Shown piece after piece: positions 23,743-32,533 of a stretch of 64,000 nucleotides of DNA. This stretch comes from Flavobacterium sp. Root935 (GTDB taxonomy: Bacteria > Bacteroidota > Bacteroidia > Flavobacteriales > Flavobacteriaceae). The stretch is from assembly GCF_001429295.1 (NCBI RefSeq), contig NZ_LMJL01000012.1, positions 644,263 through 708,262 of the forward strand. The letters are read 5' to 3'. A program made the translations under genes and the position numbers. The first letter of the stretch is position 1, and every line of letters begins with the position of its first letter. A model generated the notes under the pieces. That model did no database searches and was not told where the DNA came from. It saw only the letters and a program-made list of their open reading frames with translations.

Positions 23743-24045
23743 TTTTTCTTCGTTTTAAAGGGTTATTATTTTTTTCGTCTGCAAATATTCAGAATTGTTT
23801 TTTGATTTTCCAAATTTATTTAAAGAAAATACATCTAAAAAAATAATTGATGAATTCTAAATATATAAAAACTAGATTATCTATCTAAAAATCAAAACCC
23901 TAACTCTAGCAATAATTCTATGTGTTTTTCTCTCTTTTCAGCAAGAAAAAAATCATATAAATCCAAGATTTAGAGTTGTAGGCTAAAAATGGAGCATAAA
24001 AAAAGCCCTGATTTCTCAGAGCTTATATTTTTTAGTGTGAATTTG
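23743..24045. other. 303-bp gap between the small ORF and the response regulator gene
   Basis: Holds the promoter-like sequence of the small gene (about 23785-23816), AT-rich sequence without a convincing frame, and the terminator of the two-component operon at 24003-24024. Nothing else was seen. Confidence 0.6.
24003..24024 (-). terminator. Terminator of the two-component operon
   Basis: AAGCcCTGA pairs with TCAGaGCTT around a 4-base loop (one internal mismatch), followed on the minus strand by a T7 run. Confidence 0.65.
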
Positions 24046-24762
24046 TTATTCAGTAACTTTGCTTTTTACTACTAATCTAAAACCTTCACCGTGAATGTTT
24101 AAGATTTCAACATCTTCATCTGCTTTTAGGTATTTTCTAAGTTTAGCGATGTAAACGTCCATACTTCTTGAAGTAAAGTAGTTGTCATCTCTCCAGATTT
24201 TTGTTAAAGCTAATTCTCTTGGCATTAAGTCATTTTCATGAAGAATAAGCATTTTAAGCAATTCATTCTCTTTTGGAGATAATTTGATTGGCTCTTCATC
24301 TTGGAAAGTCAAGAATCTCAATTTTGAATTTAAATGAAACTTACCAATGTTAAATTCAAATTGTACTTGTTCTGCTTTTGTATCTGCTGATTTTCTTTGA
24401 ATGATTGCTTTAATTTTCATTAAAAGAACTTCAGAATCAAAAGGTTTATTTAAATAATCATCTGCACCAGCTTTATATCCTTTTAAAACATCTTCTTTCA
24501 TAGACTTGGCTGTCAAAAAGATAATTGGCACTTCACTGTTCTTCTCTCTAATTTCTTTGGCCAAAGTGTAACCATCTTTATAAGGCATCATTACGTCAAG
24601 AATACATAGATCATATACGTCTTTCTTGAATTTTTCGAAACCTTCCATACCGTTTTTAGCTAAAGTAACTTCAAAGTCATTTAACATTAGATAATCTTTA
24701 AGAACTGCCCCAAAATTTAGGTCATCTTCTACTAAAAGTATTCTTTTGTTAGTATTTTCCAT
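24046..24762 (-). CDS. OmpR-type response regulator (RprY-like)
   Basis: 238 residues: a receiver domain (residues 1-120) with the acidic pair VEDD (residues 12-15 region), the phosphoacceptor aspartate in LCILDVMMP (about residue 56) and lysine in LNKPFD, then a winged-helix DNA-binding domain (residues 135-235) with LSPKENELLKMLI and the RSMDVYIAKLRKYL recognition region. It is 3 bp downstream of the histidine kinase gene, so the two form an operon. The pair resembles RprX/RprY of Bacteroidota; the stimulus is unknown. Confidence 0.92.
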   Translation of the reverse strand: MENTNKRILLVEDDLNFGAVLKDYLMLNDFEVTLAKNGMEGFEKFKKDVYDLCILDVMMPYKDGYTLAKEIREKNSEVPIIFLTAKSMKEDVLKGYKAGADDYLNKPFDSEVLLMKIKAIIQRKSADTKAEQVQFEFNIGKFHLNSKLRFLTFQDEEPIKLSPKENELLKMLILHENDLMPRELALTKIWRDDNYFTSRSMDVYIAKLRKYLKADEDVEILNIHGEGFRLVVKSKVTE

Positions 24763-24765
24763 ATT

Positions 24766-26349
24766 TTAATTTATTAATGGTATTTTTATTATAAAGGTGC
24801 TACCTTTTCCTTTTTCGCTTTCTACATATACTTGACCGTTGTGGTCTTCAACAATTCTCTTAACATAGGCCAAACCTAAACCGTGGCCTTTTACATTGTG
24901 CAAATCTCCTGTATGCTCTCTGTAAAACTTCTCAAAAACTCGTTTTTGAGCTATCTTACTCATTCCCAAACCATGATCTCTTACTTTTATCAAAATCATA
25001 TCTTTTACATTTTCTGTAAAGATTTCAATCTCTGGTGTACCTGGTGAGTATTTGATGGCATTTTCCAAAATATTAACCAATACATTTGTAAAATGAACTT
25101 CATTTATCAAACAGGTTGTTCTCGCTGCATTATAATGCCTTACTACAGTACCCTTTCTATCCTCTAGAATTAGATTCACGTGTTCAATTGCATCATCAAT
25201 AATATCATGAACTACAGTTGGCTCTTTGGTGATGTCAAGTTCTCTTTTTTCTAATTTAGAAATACGAAGAACATTTTCCACCTGTGCATGCATTCTTTTA
25301 TTTTCATCTCGAATCATTTGAAGATAGCGATACACTTTTTCTTTATCTTCTATAATTCTTGGATTTTTAATAGCATCTAATGCTAAATTTATAGTTGCAA
25401 TTGGAGTTTTAAACTCATGCGTCATATTGTTTATAAAATCTGTTTTGATTTCAGAAATATGTTTTTGACGCAATAATTGATTTAATGCACTCGTGTAAGC
25501 AACAATTATAATTAAGGTAAAAACTATCGATAAAATAGTGATACTTAATAATTCAGATAATAAAAATTTCTTTTTATGTGGAAAAGTAACTGACAATTCG
25601 TATTTGCTATTTCCCTCATTATCTGTATAAACTGGAATATTGTAAGTAGCATCCTTGTCATAATGAAATCCGTCAGATTTTATTTTTGTTGGAACGCCGC
25701 TGCTATAAATTCCGAATTCAAATTTGGTTTTAACACCATATTCTTCCAGCTCTTTCTTTAATAATTTAGAAAGCTTGTCTTTTGTAATTCTTCCTTCAAT
25801 TGGAGTCAAAGAGGCAATGTCTTTATATTGAATCTGCTGTTGAACTTTATTTAAAATATCCAAACTTCCAGATTTTTCATCCCTTATATCTGGAATAATA
25901 CTTTGTCCTAAACTATTATTATCAATCCCATTGTTATTATAAACTTCAGTTACTCTTTTTGAACTAAAATTTTTAAAACGTTCACTGCTGAACTTTTTGT
26001 TAAAAATAGAACCATTAATATCGTAATCTTCAGATGTCAATGTATTAGAATAAACAATTGTTTTATTCGTTTTTGTGTTTCTTTGTACATAAAGTACTTC
26101 AAGTAAATCTTCTTTTTTTGGAATTTTACCCGTACTATCTTTTATACGGTTGTATTTGTCGTAGAAACTATACTCTTCTTGTTGTTCCAGTTTATCTGCA
26201 ACATTTCCAATTACTTGAGTAACGTGGTATTTAAATTGTTCTTCATTATTCTTGAACGAAGAATTAAACCAAAATACCTGTACCAGAATTATCCCGATTA
26301 AGGACAAACTCATCAATAAAACAAGTATTCTAAAAAATAATTTATTCAT
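24766..26349 (-). CDS. Sensor histidine kinase (RprX-like)
   Basis: 527-residue membrane kinase. A first membrane helix is at residues 6-28, then a periplasmic domain of about 235 residues, and a second helix about residues 266-287 (LSITILSIVFTLIIIVAYTS). The H-box reads MTHEFKTPIATINLA (phospho-histidine about residue 311), followed by N (NVLVNILENAIKYSP), and G boxes (DHGLGMS, GHGLGLAYV). It belongs to the HisKA/HATPase class. It is followed by its response regulator gene after 3 bp. coaE lies 59 bp upstream, so the pair may have its own promoter. Confidence 0.93.
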   Translation of the reverse strand: MNKLFFRILVLLMSLSLIGIILVQVFWFNSSFKNNEEQFKYHVTQVIGNVADKLEQQEEYSFYDKYNRIKDSTGKIPKKEDLLEVLYVQRNTKTNKTIVYSNTLTSEDYDINGSIFNKKFSSERFKNFSSKRVTEVYNNNGIDNNSLGQSIIPDIRDEKSGSLDILNKVQQQIQYKDIASLTPIEGRITKDKLSKLLKKELEEYGVKTKFEFGIYSSGVPTKIKSDGFHYDKDATYNIPVYTDNEGNSKYELSVTFPHKKKFLLSELLSITILSIVFTLIIIVAYTSALNQLLRQKHISEIKTDFINNMTHEFKTPIATINLALDAIKNPRIIEDKEKVYRYLQMIRDENKRMHAQVENVLRISKLEKRELDITKEPTVVHDIIDDAIEHVNLILEDRKGTVVRHYNAARTTCLINEVHFTNVLVNILENAIKYSPGTPEIEIFTENVKDMILIKVRDHGLGMSKIAQKRVFEKFYREHTGDLHNVKGHGLGLAYVKRIVEDHNGQVYVESEKGKGSTFIIKIPLIN

Positions 26350-26408
26350 CGAAACAAAATTAATATTTTAACAATATACTAAATAATACATTAACCAAAT
26401 ATTAACAT

Positions 26409-27005
26409 TTAAGACTGATTTTGTTTTATATTCAAAATTTTAAGAATTTTAACAACTTCTTCTTTAGCAATTTTAAGATTATCGTTATTAATCACGAAAT
26501 TGCTCATAGAAATTCGTTTTTCGTCATTCCATTGCATTTTCATCCTGCTTAAAACTTGTTCCCTTGTAGTTTTATCTCGTTCAATAACACGCTCAATCCT
26601 TACTTCTTCTGGAGCTGTAACCGTTATGATTATATCGCATTCTTTATAACGTCCGCTTTCAAATAAAATGGCAGCTTCGTAAATTACATAATCAAAATTT
26701 TTATACTCCTGCATCCATAATTCAAAATCTTGTTTTACTGCTGGATGCACAATTGCATTTAATTTTGCTAATTGTTCTTTATCATTAAAAACTATCTGAG
26801 CTAACTTTGCTCTATTTAAAACTTGTCCGTCAAAAATATCTTGGCCAAATACAGCTTTAACTTCTTTAAGAATAACATCTGACTGCATTACTCTTTTGGC
26901 TCCATCATCTGCGATATAAACTGGAATTCCCATTGCTGCAAAATAGTTTGCAATAGTTGTTTTACCGCTTCCAATCCCTCCTGTAAGACCAATAACTTTT
27001 GTCAT
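26409..27005 (-). CDS. coaE: Dephospho-CoA kinase
   Basis: Last step of coenzyme A biosynthesis, phosphorylating dephospho-CoA. 198 residues. P-loop GLTGGIGSGKTTIA (residues 6-19), then the LID-type segment ERDKTTREQVLSRMKMQW, and the VIYEAAILFE substrate segment, all typical of the family. It starts 2 bp after the glycosyltransferase gene ends, so the two are co-transcribed. Confidence 0.96.
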   Translation of the reverse strand: MTKVIGLTGGIGSGKTTIANYFAAMGIPVYIADDGAKRVMQSDVILKEVKAVFGQDIFDGQVLNRAKLAQIVFNDKEQLAKLNAIVHPAVKQDFELWMQEYKNFDYVIYEAAILFESGRYKECDIIITVTAPEEVRIERVIERDKTTREQVLSRMKMQWNDEKRISMSNFVINNDNLKIAKEEVVKILKILNIKQNQS

Positions 27006-27007
27006 TA

Positions 27008-28006
27008 TTATACTTTAAAAAACATACGTGGAAAAGCTTCCTGAGGTTTCTTTTTTAATAAAATTACTTTTATAAAAGATTCCAAAAATCCTGTTCCGTA
27101 GCCATAGAACTGTTTCCACACTGCTATTACAGAAAGATATCCAATTTTAATACTTTTATTTTGGACACTTGATGTAAGAAAAATTATAACGAAATATACG
27201 AAATATAATTGTAATAAAATATCAATATTGAAAATTAACAATAAAAAAGCTAATAATAATCCTAATATAAATACTGTTGGAAAGAAGAAAGTCAGCTTAT
27301 TATGTTCTGGATACCAGCTGTTTAAAATCGGTCTTGCGATACCAAATTTTTTTACTTGAAGAGAGAATTTTTCCCAGTCAATTCGACGTTTATGATACAC
27401 ATAAGCCTCAGAAAACAGTCTTGTTTCGAATCCTAAATTCCATAAACGGATAGATAAATCAGGATCTTCACCTGGATGAATGTTTCCAAAACCTTTTGAA
27501 GCTTCAAAAGCTTTCTTAGAAATTCCCATATTAAAGCTTCGCGGCTGAAATTTATTGATCTTTTCAGAACCACCTCTAATTCCTCCTGTAGTCAAAAAAG
27601 AAGTCATTGCAAAATTGATTGCTTTCTGAATATCCGAAAAACTATCAAGCGCTTTATCTGGGCCTCCAAAGCAATCAACATATTTTTCATTTAATGCTTT
27701 ACGTACTTCCGTCAAATAGTTGGAAGGAATAATACAATCTGAATCAAAAATGATAAAATAATCTCCTCTCGCCTTTTGCATTCCAAAATTACGAGAATCT
27801 CCAGGTCCTGAATTTTGTTTAAAATAGTAGGATATATTTAATTTTCCCTGATAATTCATTACCACATCTCTGCATGGTATTGAAGATCCATCTTCGACAA
27901 GAACAATTTCAAAAGCTTCATTATAATCAGATTTTGAGAGACTTTCTAAAAGTTCATCAACTTCATCTGGACGATTATACACGGGTATAATTAAGGAAAA
28001 AATCAT
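27008..28006 (-). CDS. Glycosyltransferase family 2 with C-terminal membrane segments
   Basis: 332 residues. GT-A domain: IPVYNRPDEVDELLESL (nucleotide-sugar entry), VEDGSS, the DxD-type metal motif IFDSDC (about residue 93), and HPGEDPDLSIRLW, the catalytic-base region. Residues 240-310 hold two hydrophobic helices (LGLLLAFLLLIFNIDILL, LYFVYFVIIFLTS), so the protein is anchored to the inner membrane. Donor and acceptor sugars are unknown; such enzymes usually act in polysaccharide or glycolipid synthesis. Followed by coaE at 2 bp. Confidence 0.88.
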   Translation of the reverse strand: MIFSLIIPVYNRPDEVDELLESLSKSDYNEAFEIVLVEDGSSIPCRDVVMNYQGKLNISYYFKQNSGPGDSRNFGMQKARGDYFIIFDSDCIIPSNYLTEVRKALNEKYVDCFGGPDKALDSFSDIQKAINFAMTSFLTTGGIRGGSEKINKFQPRSFNMGISKKAFEASKGFGNIHPGEDPDLSIRLWNLGFETRLFSEAYVYHKRRIDWEKFSLQVKKFGIARPILNSWYPEHNKLTFFFPTVFILGLLLAFLLLIFNIDILLQLYFVYFVIIFLTSSVQNKSIKIGYLSVIAVWKQFYGYGTGFLESFIKVILLKKKPQEAFPRMFFKV

Positions 28007-28080
28007 AGCAGAATGCGCGTTATTAAAGGGTAAATTTTTTAGGTTTCAAAATTTTAACAAAGATATGGTATATTCACAAA

Positions 28081-28109
28081 AAAACCATCAACTTTTGGTT
28101 GATGGTTTT
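28081..28109 (-). terminator. Terminator after fabV
   Basis: Perfect 12-bp stem (28081-28092 with 28098-28109), 5-base loop, T-runs on both strands. It ends the seven-gene bamD...fabV stretch 23 bp after the fabV stop and also separates it from the glycosyltransferase gene. Confidence 0.85.
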
Positions 28110-28132
28110 TGCTTACTAGTAAGTAAATATTG

Positions 28133-29323
28133 TTATTTGATACTTTCAATTTGGACAACTTCATTTGCTTCTGCATTATAATCAACACCAGCAAATTCAA
28201 ATCCGAATAAATTTAAGAAATCATTTCTATAACCTGCAAGATCACCAATTTCTGGTAATGTTTCTGTAGTTGCTTCTAACCAAAGTTTAGCCACTTTAGC
28301 CTGAACATCTTCACGCATTTCCCAGTCATCAATTCTAATTCTTCCTTTTTCGTCTACAGGAACATCAGAACCATTGTATAATCTGTCTTGGAACAAACGC
28401 TGAATCTGCTCGATACAACCTTCGTGAATTCCTTCTTCTTTCATTATTTTGTATAAAAGAGAAATGTATAACGGAATTACAGGAATTGCAGAACTTGCTT
28501 GAGTTACTAAAGCTTTATTTACAGAAACATAAGCTTTTCCTCCAATAGATTTTAAAGAATCTCCAATTGTAAATGCTGTAGCTTCTAAATGATCTTTCGC
28601 ACGTCCAATCGTTCCTTTACGGTAAACCGCTTCTGTTAAAGATGGTCCGATATAAGAATAAGCAACAGTTGTAGCTCCTTCTGCTAATAAATTTTCATTT
28701 TTCAAAGCATCGATCCACATTGCCCAGTCTTCACCTCCCATAACAGCAACTGTATTCTCTATATCTTCTTCATTTGCTGGAGCGATAGAAACTTCAGAAA
28801 CTTTACCTGTATGAAAATCAACAGTTTTGTTTGTAAAAGTTTGTCCGATTGGTTTTAAAACTGAACGATGTGTAACTCCGGTAGTAGGATTTGTACGTAC
28901 TGGCGAAGCTAAACTATAAATAATAAGATCCACTTGTCCTAAATCAGCTTTGATTAAATCTAGAGTTTCTTTTTTAATTTCATTTGAAAACGCATCTCCG
29001 TTGATGCTTTTTGCATATAAACCTGCTTTATGAGCTTCTTTTTCAAATGCTGCAGAATTATACCATCCTGGAGAAGCAGTTTTTCCTTCAACCGGCGGTT
29101 TTTCAAAAAACACTCCAATTGTTGCAGCACCAGAACCAAAAGCACTAGTAATTCTTGAGGCCAATCCGAAACCTGTTGAAGCACCAATCACTAAAACTTT
29201 TTTAGGACCAGCAATTTCTCCTTTAGATTTAACATATTCAATTTGATTTTTAACATTTTGCTCAGCTCCCGTTGGGTGGGCAGTCAAACAAATAAATCCT
29301 CTCATTCTAGGTTCTATAATCAT
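28133..29323 (-). CDS. fabV: trans-2-Enoyl-ACP/CoA reductase FabV
   Basis: NADH-dependent reduction of enoyl-ACP in fatty acid elongation, 396 residues, full length. Opening MIIEPRMRGFICLTAHPTG and the Rossmann segment VLVIGASTGFGLASR are diagnostic. The catalytic Tyr and Lys sit in a Y-x8-K arrangement (YSYIGPSLTEAVYRKGTIGRAK, about residues 222-244). Enzymes of this class are naturally less sensitive to triclosan. Last gene of the bamD to fabV run, 22 bp after the TPR gene. Confidence 0.96.
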   Translation of the reverse strand: MIIEPRMRGFICLTAHPTGAEQNVKNQIEYVKSKGEIAGPKKVLVIGASTGFGLASRITSAFGSGAATIGVFFEKPPVEGKTASPGWYNSAAFEKEAHKAGLYAKSINGDAFSNEIKKETLDLIKADLGQVDLIIYSLASPVRTNPTTGVTHRSVLKPIGQTFTNKTVDFHTGKVSEVSIAPANEEDIENTVAVMGGEDWAMWIDALKNENLLAEGATTVAYSYIGPSLTEAVYRKGTIGRAKDHLEATAFTIGDSLKSIGGKAYVSVNKALVTQASSAIPVIPLYISLLYKIMKEEGIHEGCIEQIQRLFQDRLYNGSDVPVDEKGRIRIDDWEMREDVQAKVAKLWLEATTETLPEIGDLAGYRNDFLNLFGFEFAGVDYNAEANEVVQIESIK

Positions 29324-29344
29324 CTTGCAATTATTTTTTTTGTA

Positions 29345-29866
29345 TTATTTCAATTTCAGTTTTAATTTTTCAAAAATAGACATTTTATCCTTAACCCTTT
29401 TCATATTAGCATTCATATTGTCAATAAAATTTGGGTTTAATGCATTTTTGGTTGCTGCTTTATAATAATTATAAGCCATAATATATTGACTTTCATACTC
29501 TGCCATTCTACCTAATTCACTATTATAAGTAGAATTATCTGCATTTTCTAAATTAGCCAAAGTAAAATTAATATGCTCTTTTGCTTCGGCATATCTGCCA
29601 ATATCAATTAATAAATAAGTATAATTTAAATAAGGTGCAGGATATTTAGTATCGAACTTCATCGCAAGTTTGTAATGATAAATTCCTTTCTCATAATCAC
29701 TTAATTTATTGTAATAAATCCATCCTAAATGATTGTGAGCTTTTCCAAAATCAGGATACTGCGCTAAAATTTCTTCAAGTAATTCTTTTGCGTCTGCCGA
29801 ATTTCCCTCAGAAATTAACGCATCTGCTTTTATAAATTGATTTTCGTAAAAACTCAAACTTTCCAT
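29345..29866 (-). CDS. TPR-repeat protein
   Basis: 173-residue protein of tetratricopeptide repeats: AKELLEEILAQYPDFGKAHNHLGWIYYN (residues 25-52), YEKGIYHYKLAMKFDTKYPAPYLNYTYLLID and YAEAKEHINFTLANLENADNSTYNSELG, with a C-terminal region ending in MSIFEKLKLKLK. No signal peptide, so probably a cytoplasmic scaffold. It is 10 bp after recN and 22 bp before fabV on the same strand. Not the same family as the TPR gene at 20842, but similar size. Confidence 0.8.
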   Translation of the reverse strand: MESLSFYENQFIKADALISEGNSADAKELLEEILAQYPDFGKAHNHLGWIYYNKLSDYEKGIYHYKLAMKFDTKYPAPYLNYTYLLIDIGRYAEAKEHINFTLANLENADNSTYNSELGRMAEYESQYIMAYNYYKAATKNALNPNFIDNMNANMKRVKDKMSIFEKLKLKLK

Positions 29867-29876
29867 TCCTATGTTT

Positions 29877-31529
29877 TTAATTCAATAATTGTTTTGCATG
29901 GTTTAAAGCCGAATCAGAAATATTTGCTCCAGATAACATCTGCGCAATTTCTAAAATTCGTTCTTCCTGCGATAAAAGCTTTAACTCAGACTGCGTATCA
30001 TCTCCAACTGTCGATTTTGAAACTTTAAAATGAGAATCTCCTTTTGCTGCAATCTGCGGCAAATGCGTAATGGCAAATATCTGCATCGTTGCACTCATTT
30101 CTTTCATAATTTCACCCATTCTAATCGCAATTTCTCCAGAAACTCCTGTATCAATTTCGTCAAATATAAGGGTTGGCAATTTCGAATATTTTGCTAAAAT
30201 AGCTTTTACAGCCAGCATAATACGAGACATCTCTCCTCCAGATGCTACTTTTTTCAACAAACCAAAATCCGTTCCTTTGTTGGCAGAAAATAAAAATTGC
30301 AATTCGTCTTTTCCGTTTTGAAAGTAAACTTCAGAAGGTAGTAATTCCATTTTAAAACGAACATTTGGCATTCCTAAAGTTTCTAAAATAGAAATTAATT
30401 GTTCTGAAAGCTTCGGAATTGCATTTACCCTGTTTTGGTGAATTTGAACTGCATAATTATCTAGTTCTATAGTTTTCTCCTCAATAATTTTAGATAAAGC
30501 TGCTATTTCTTCATCCATATTATCGAGTTCCAATAAACTGTTACCTAATTCAGCTTGAATTTGAAGCAGATTATCAACAGAATTTACTTGATGTTTTTTC
30601 TGCAAATTATAAATCAATTGCAATTTCTGATTTACTAATTCTAATTGCACCGGATCATTTAGCAATTTTTCCGAACAATTTTCCAGTTCTTTAGAAACAT
30701 CATCAAATTCAATAGCTAAGCTTGTTACTCTTTCAAATAAATTTTGATATTCTGGTGAAAATGGAGCCACTTTCTGCAAAGCTGCTTTAATTTCATTTAA
30801 ATTATGAAAAACACCAAACTGTTCCTCGTTTGCTATTGTAAGCGATTTATCAAGAGATTCTTTGATTATTTCAACATTATTTAGCTTTTCATAATCAGCC
30901 TCTAACTCTTCTTGTTCGCCAGATTTCAATTGTGCAGACACTAATTCATTTAACAAAAATGTATTGTATTCCTGTTCCTTTCCTGAATCACTCTGCTTTT
31001 TAATCAAAGCATTCCATTTTGATTTATCCGCTTTATAAGATTTAAGCAATTTTTGATATTCTGAAATAACCCCTCCATTATTGGCAATAGCATCTATAAT
31101 CTTGAATTGCACATTTTCATCTGACAATTCCTGAGTTTGCTGCTGCGAATGAATATCTATTAAATACAAACTTAAATCTTGAAGTTGCTGCAGATTAACA
31201 GGACTGTCATTTATAAAGGCACGCGATTTTCCAGAAGGCAAAATTTCACGTCTAATGATCGTTTCATCTTCATAATCCAGATCATTAGCTTCAAAAAACT
31301 CTTTTAAATTGTATTTCGAAATTTCAAAATGCGCTTCAATAACACATTTTTCTTCTTTATTTTTTAAAGAAGTAAGATCTGCTCTTTTACCTAAAACGAG
31401 ACCAATAGCACCTAAAATAATTGATTTTCCTGCTCCTGTCTCACCTGTAATTATAGAAAAACCTTTAGAAAAATCTATCGCTAGTTTTTCAATAAGAGCA
31501 TAATTTTTAATTGACAGTGACGTGATCAT
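29877..31529 (-). CDS. recN: DNA repair protein RecN
   Basis: SMC-like ATPase acting in double-strand break repair. 550 residues. Walker A is GETGAGKSIILGA (residues 30-42), a long coiled-coil middle (residues 150-380) and, at the C-terminus, the signature SGGEMSRIMLA (starting about residue 431) with Walker B TLIFDEIDTGVSG. A typical RecN length. It follows DUF4835 by 53 bp and precedes the TPR gene by 10 bp. Confidence 0.96.
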   Translation of the reverse strand: MITSLSIKNYALIEKLAIDFSKGFSIITGETGAGKSIILGAIGLVLGKRADLTSLKNKEEKCVIEAHFEISKYNLKEFFEANDLDYEDETIIRREILPSGKSRAFINDSPVNLQQLQDLSLYLIDIHSQQQTQELSDENVQFKIIDAIANNGGVISEYQKLLKSYKADKSKWNALIKKQSDSGKEQEYNTFLLNELVSAQLKSGEQEELEADYEKLNNVEIIKESLDKSLTIANEEQFGVFHNLNEIKAALQKVAPFSPEYQNLFERVTSLAIEFDDVSKELENCSEKLLNDPVQLELVNQKLQLIYNLQKKHQVNSVDNLLQIQAELGNSLLELDNMDEEIAALSKIIEEKTIELDNYAVQIHQNRVNAIPKLSEQLISILETLGMPNVRFKMELLPSEVYFQNGKDELQFLFSANKGTDFGLLKKVASGGEMSRIMLAVKAILAKYSKLPTLIFDEIDTGVSGEIAIRMGEIMKEMSATMQIFAITHLPQIAAKGDSHFKVSKSTVGDDTQSELKLLSQEERILEIAQMLSGANISDSALNHAKQLLN

Positions 31530-31582
31530 AGAGCAATTTTGTAAAAATAAAGGTTAAAGTAGGTTTTAAAAATGAAACAGAT

Positions 31583-32467
31583 TTAATATTTAATCTGTGA
31601 CCATTTAGTAGAATTTAATGGCGAAACTTTGTTTAAAACATCTGTTAAATCGGTAACAGAAATACTTGGTCCTCCAGAAAAAATAGAAACAATTTCATCT
31701 GATTTTGCATCAAAGAAAACTCGGGTTATAAACGCATTTGGTTTAACTGAATTTAATTTACCTATAAGCATTAATGCAGATTTTATTTTTTCTTTTGAGG
31801 CTTTTAAATCTAAACTCATACCATCTAATCCAGTATGATAAGCGTACATAGTTTGGCGTAAATCGCTGTAAGTCGGCGCAATCATATCATTAATCAAATA
31901 ATAACGATTTTGAAGCCCATCTGATTGATTCCAGCCTTTAAATCCGCCTTGTTGCGCAACGTTAGCAATGTTTTGAGCAGTTTGAAGATATTGATTTCCT
32001 GCACCCATTTGAAAAGTATCAGCATCCATACCTAAAATCATATAACAATAAAAAGATATAACAGAAACTAAATTTGAGTCATAAGTATTTGGATTAAATA
32101 GCAATGGTTCGTATTCTGTATATCTAAAATTAAAATCTTTGTCGTTATAATTTAAAACCGGTGAAGAATAAGTAGAATTAAAAATCAATCTTGAAGATTG
32201 AACCTGAATAGTTCCTGTAAATTGATCTGAACTGTTAGATGATAAAGTAATATACATCGAGCAGTTAATTCTTTCGTTTTGTTTTAAAATTGAACCTGTC
32301 CAGTCTGTTTTGTTTACAAATTCAGACAATGAGGTTTGAAGCGTTTTAAAAACCTGATTATTCGGGTTCGTAAGTCGCTCTGTATTAATAGTTACTGTAC
32401 AATTTAGCTGCTGCCCTTGCACAAAACCAAAGCTTAGAAATACTAACAGCGTAACTATCTTATTCAT
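31583..32467 (-). CDS. DUF4835 family protein, exported
   Basis: 294 residues with a signal peptide (MNKIVTLLVFLSFGFVQG, cleaved before QQLNC). The mature part has LNCTVTINTERL, VNKTDWTGSIL and the conserved ASFYCYMILGMDADTF region of this Bacteroidota family of unknown function. The frame extends to an ATG at 32494, but the ATG at 32467 starts the signal peptide and is preferred. Its position between coaBC and recN is a conserved flavobacterial arrangement. Likely periplasmic or outer-membrane-associated. Confidence 0.85.
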   Translation of the reverse strand: MNKIVTLLVFLSFGFVQGQQLNCTVTINTERLTNPNNQVFKTLQTSLSEFVNKTDWTGSILKQNERINCSMYITLSSNSSDQFTGTIQVQSSRLIFNSTYSSPVLNYNDKDFNFRYTEYEPLLFNPNTYDSNLVSVISFYCYMILGMDADTFQMGAGNQYLQTAQNIANVAQQGGFKGWNQSDGLQNRYYLINDMIAPTYSDLRQTMYAYHTGLDGMSLDLKASKEKIKSALMLIGKLNSVKPNAFITRVFFDAKSDEIVSIFSGGPSISVTDLTDVLNKVSPLNSTKWSQIKY

Positions 32468-32533
32468 AATTGTATAAATATTAAATTTAAACATAAATTG
32501 TTGGGATTTATGTTCTCGGCGTATATTTTAAAT

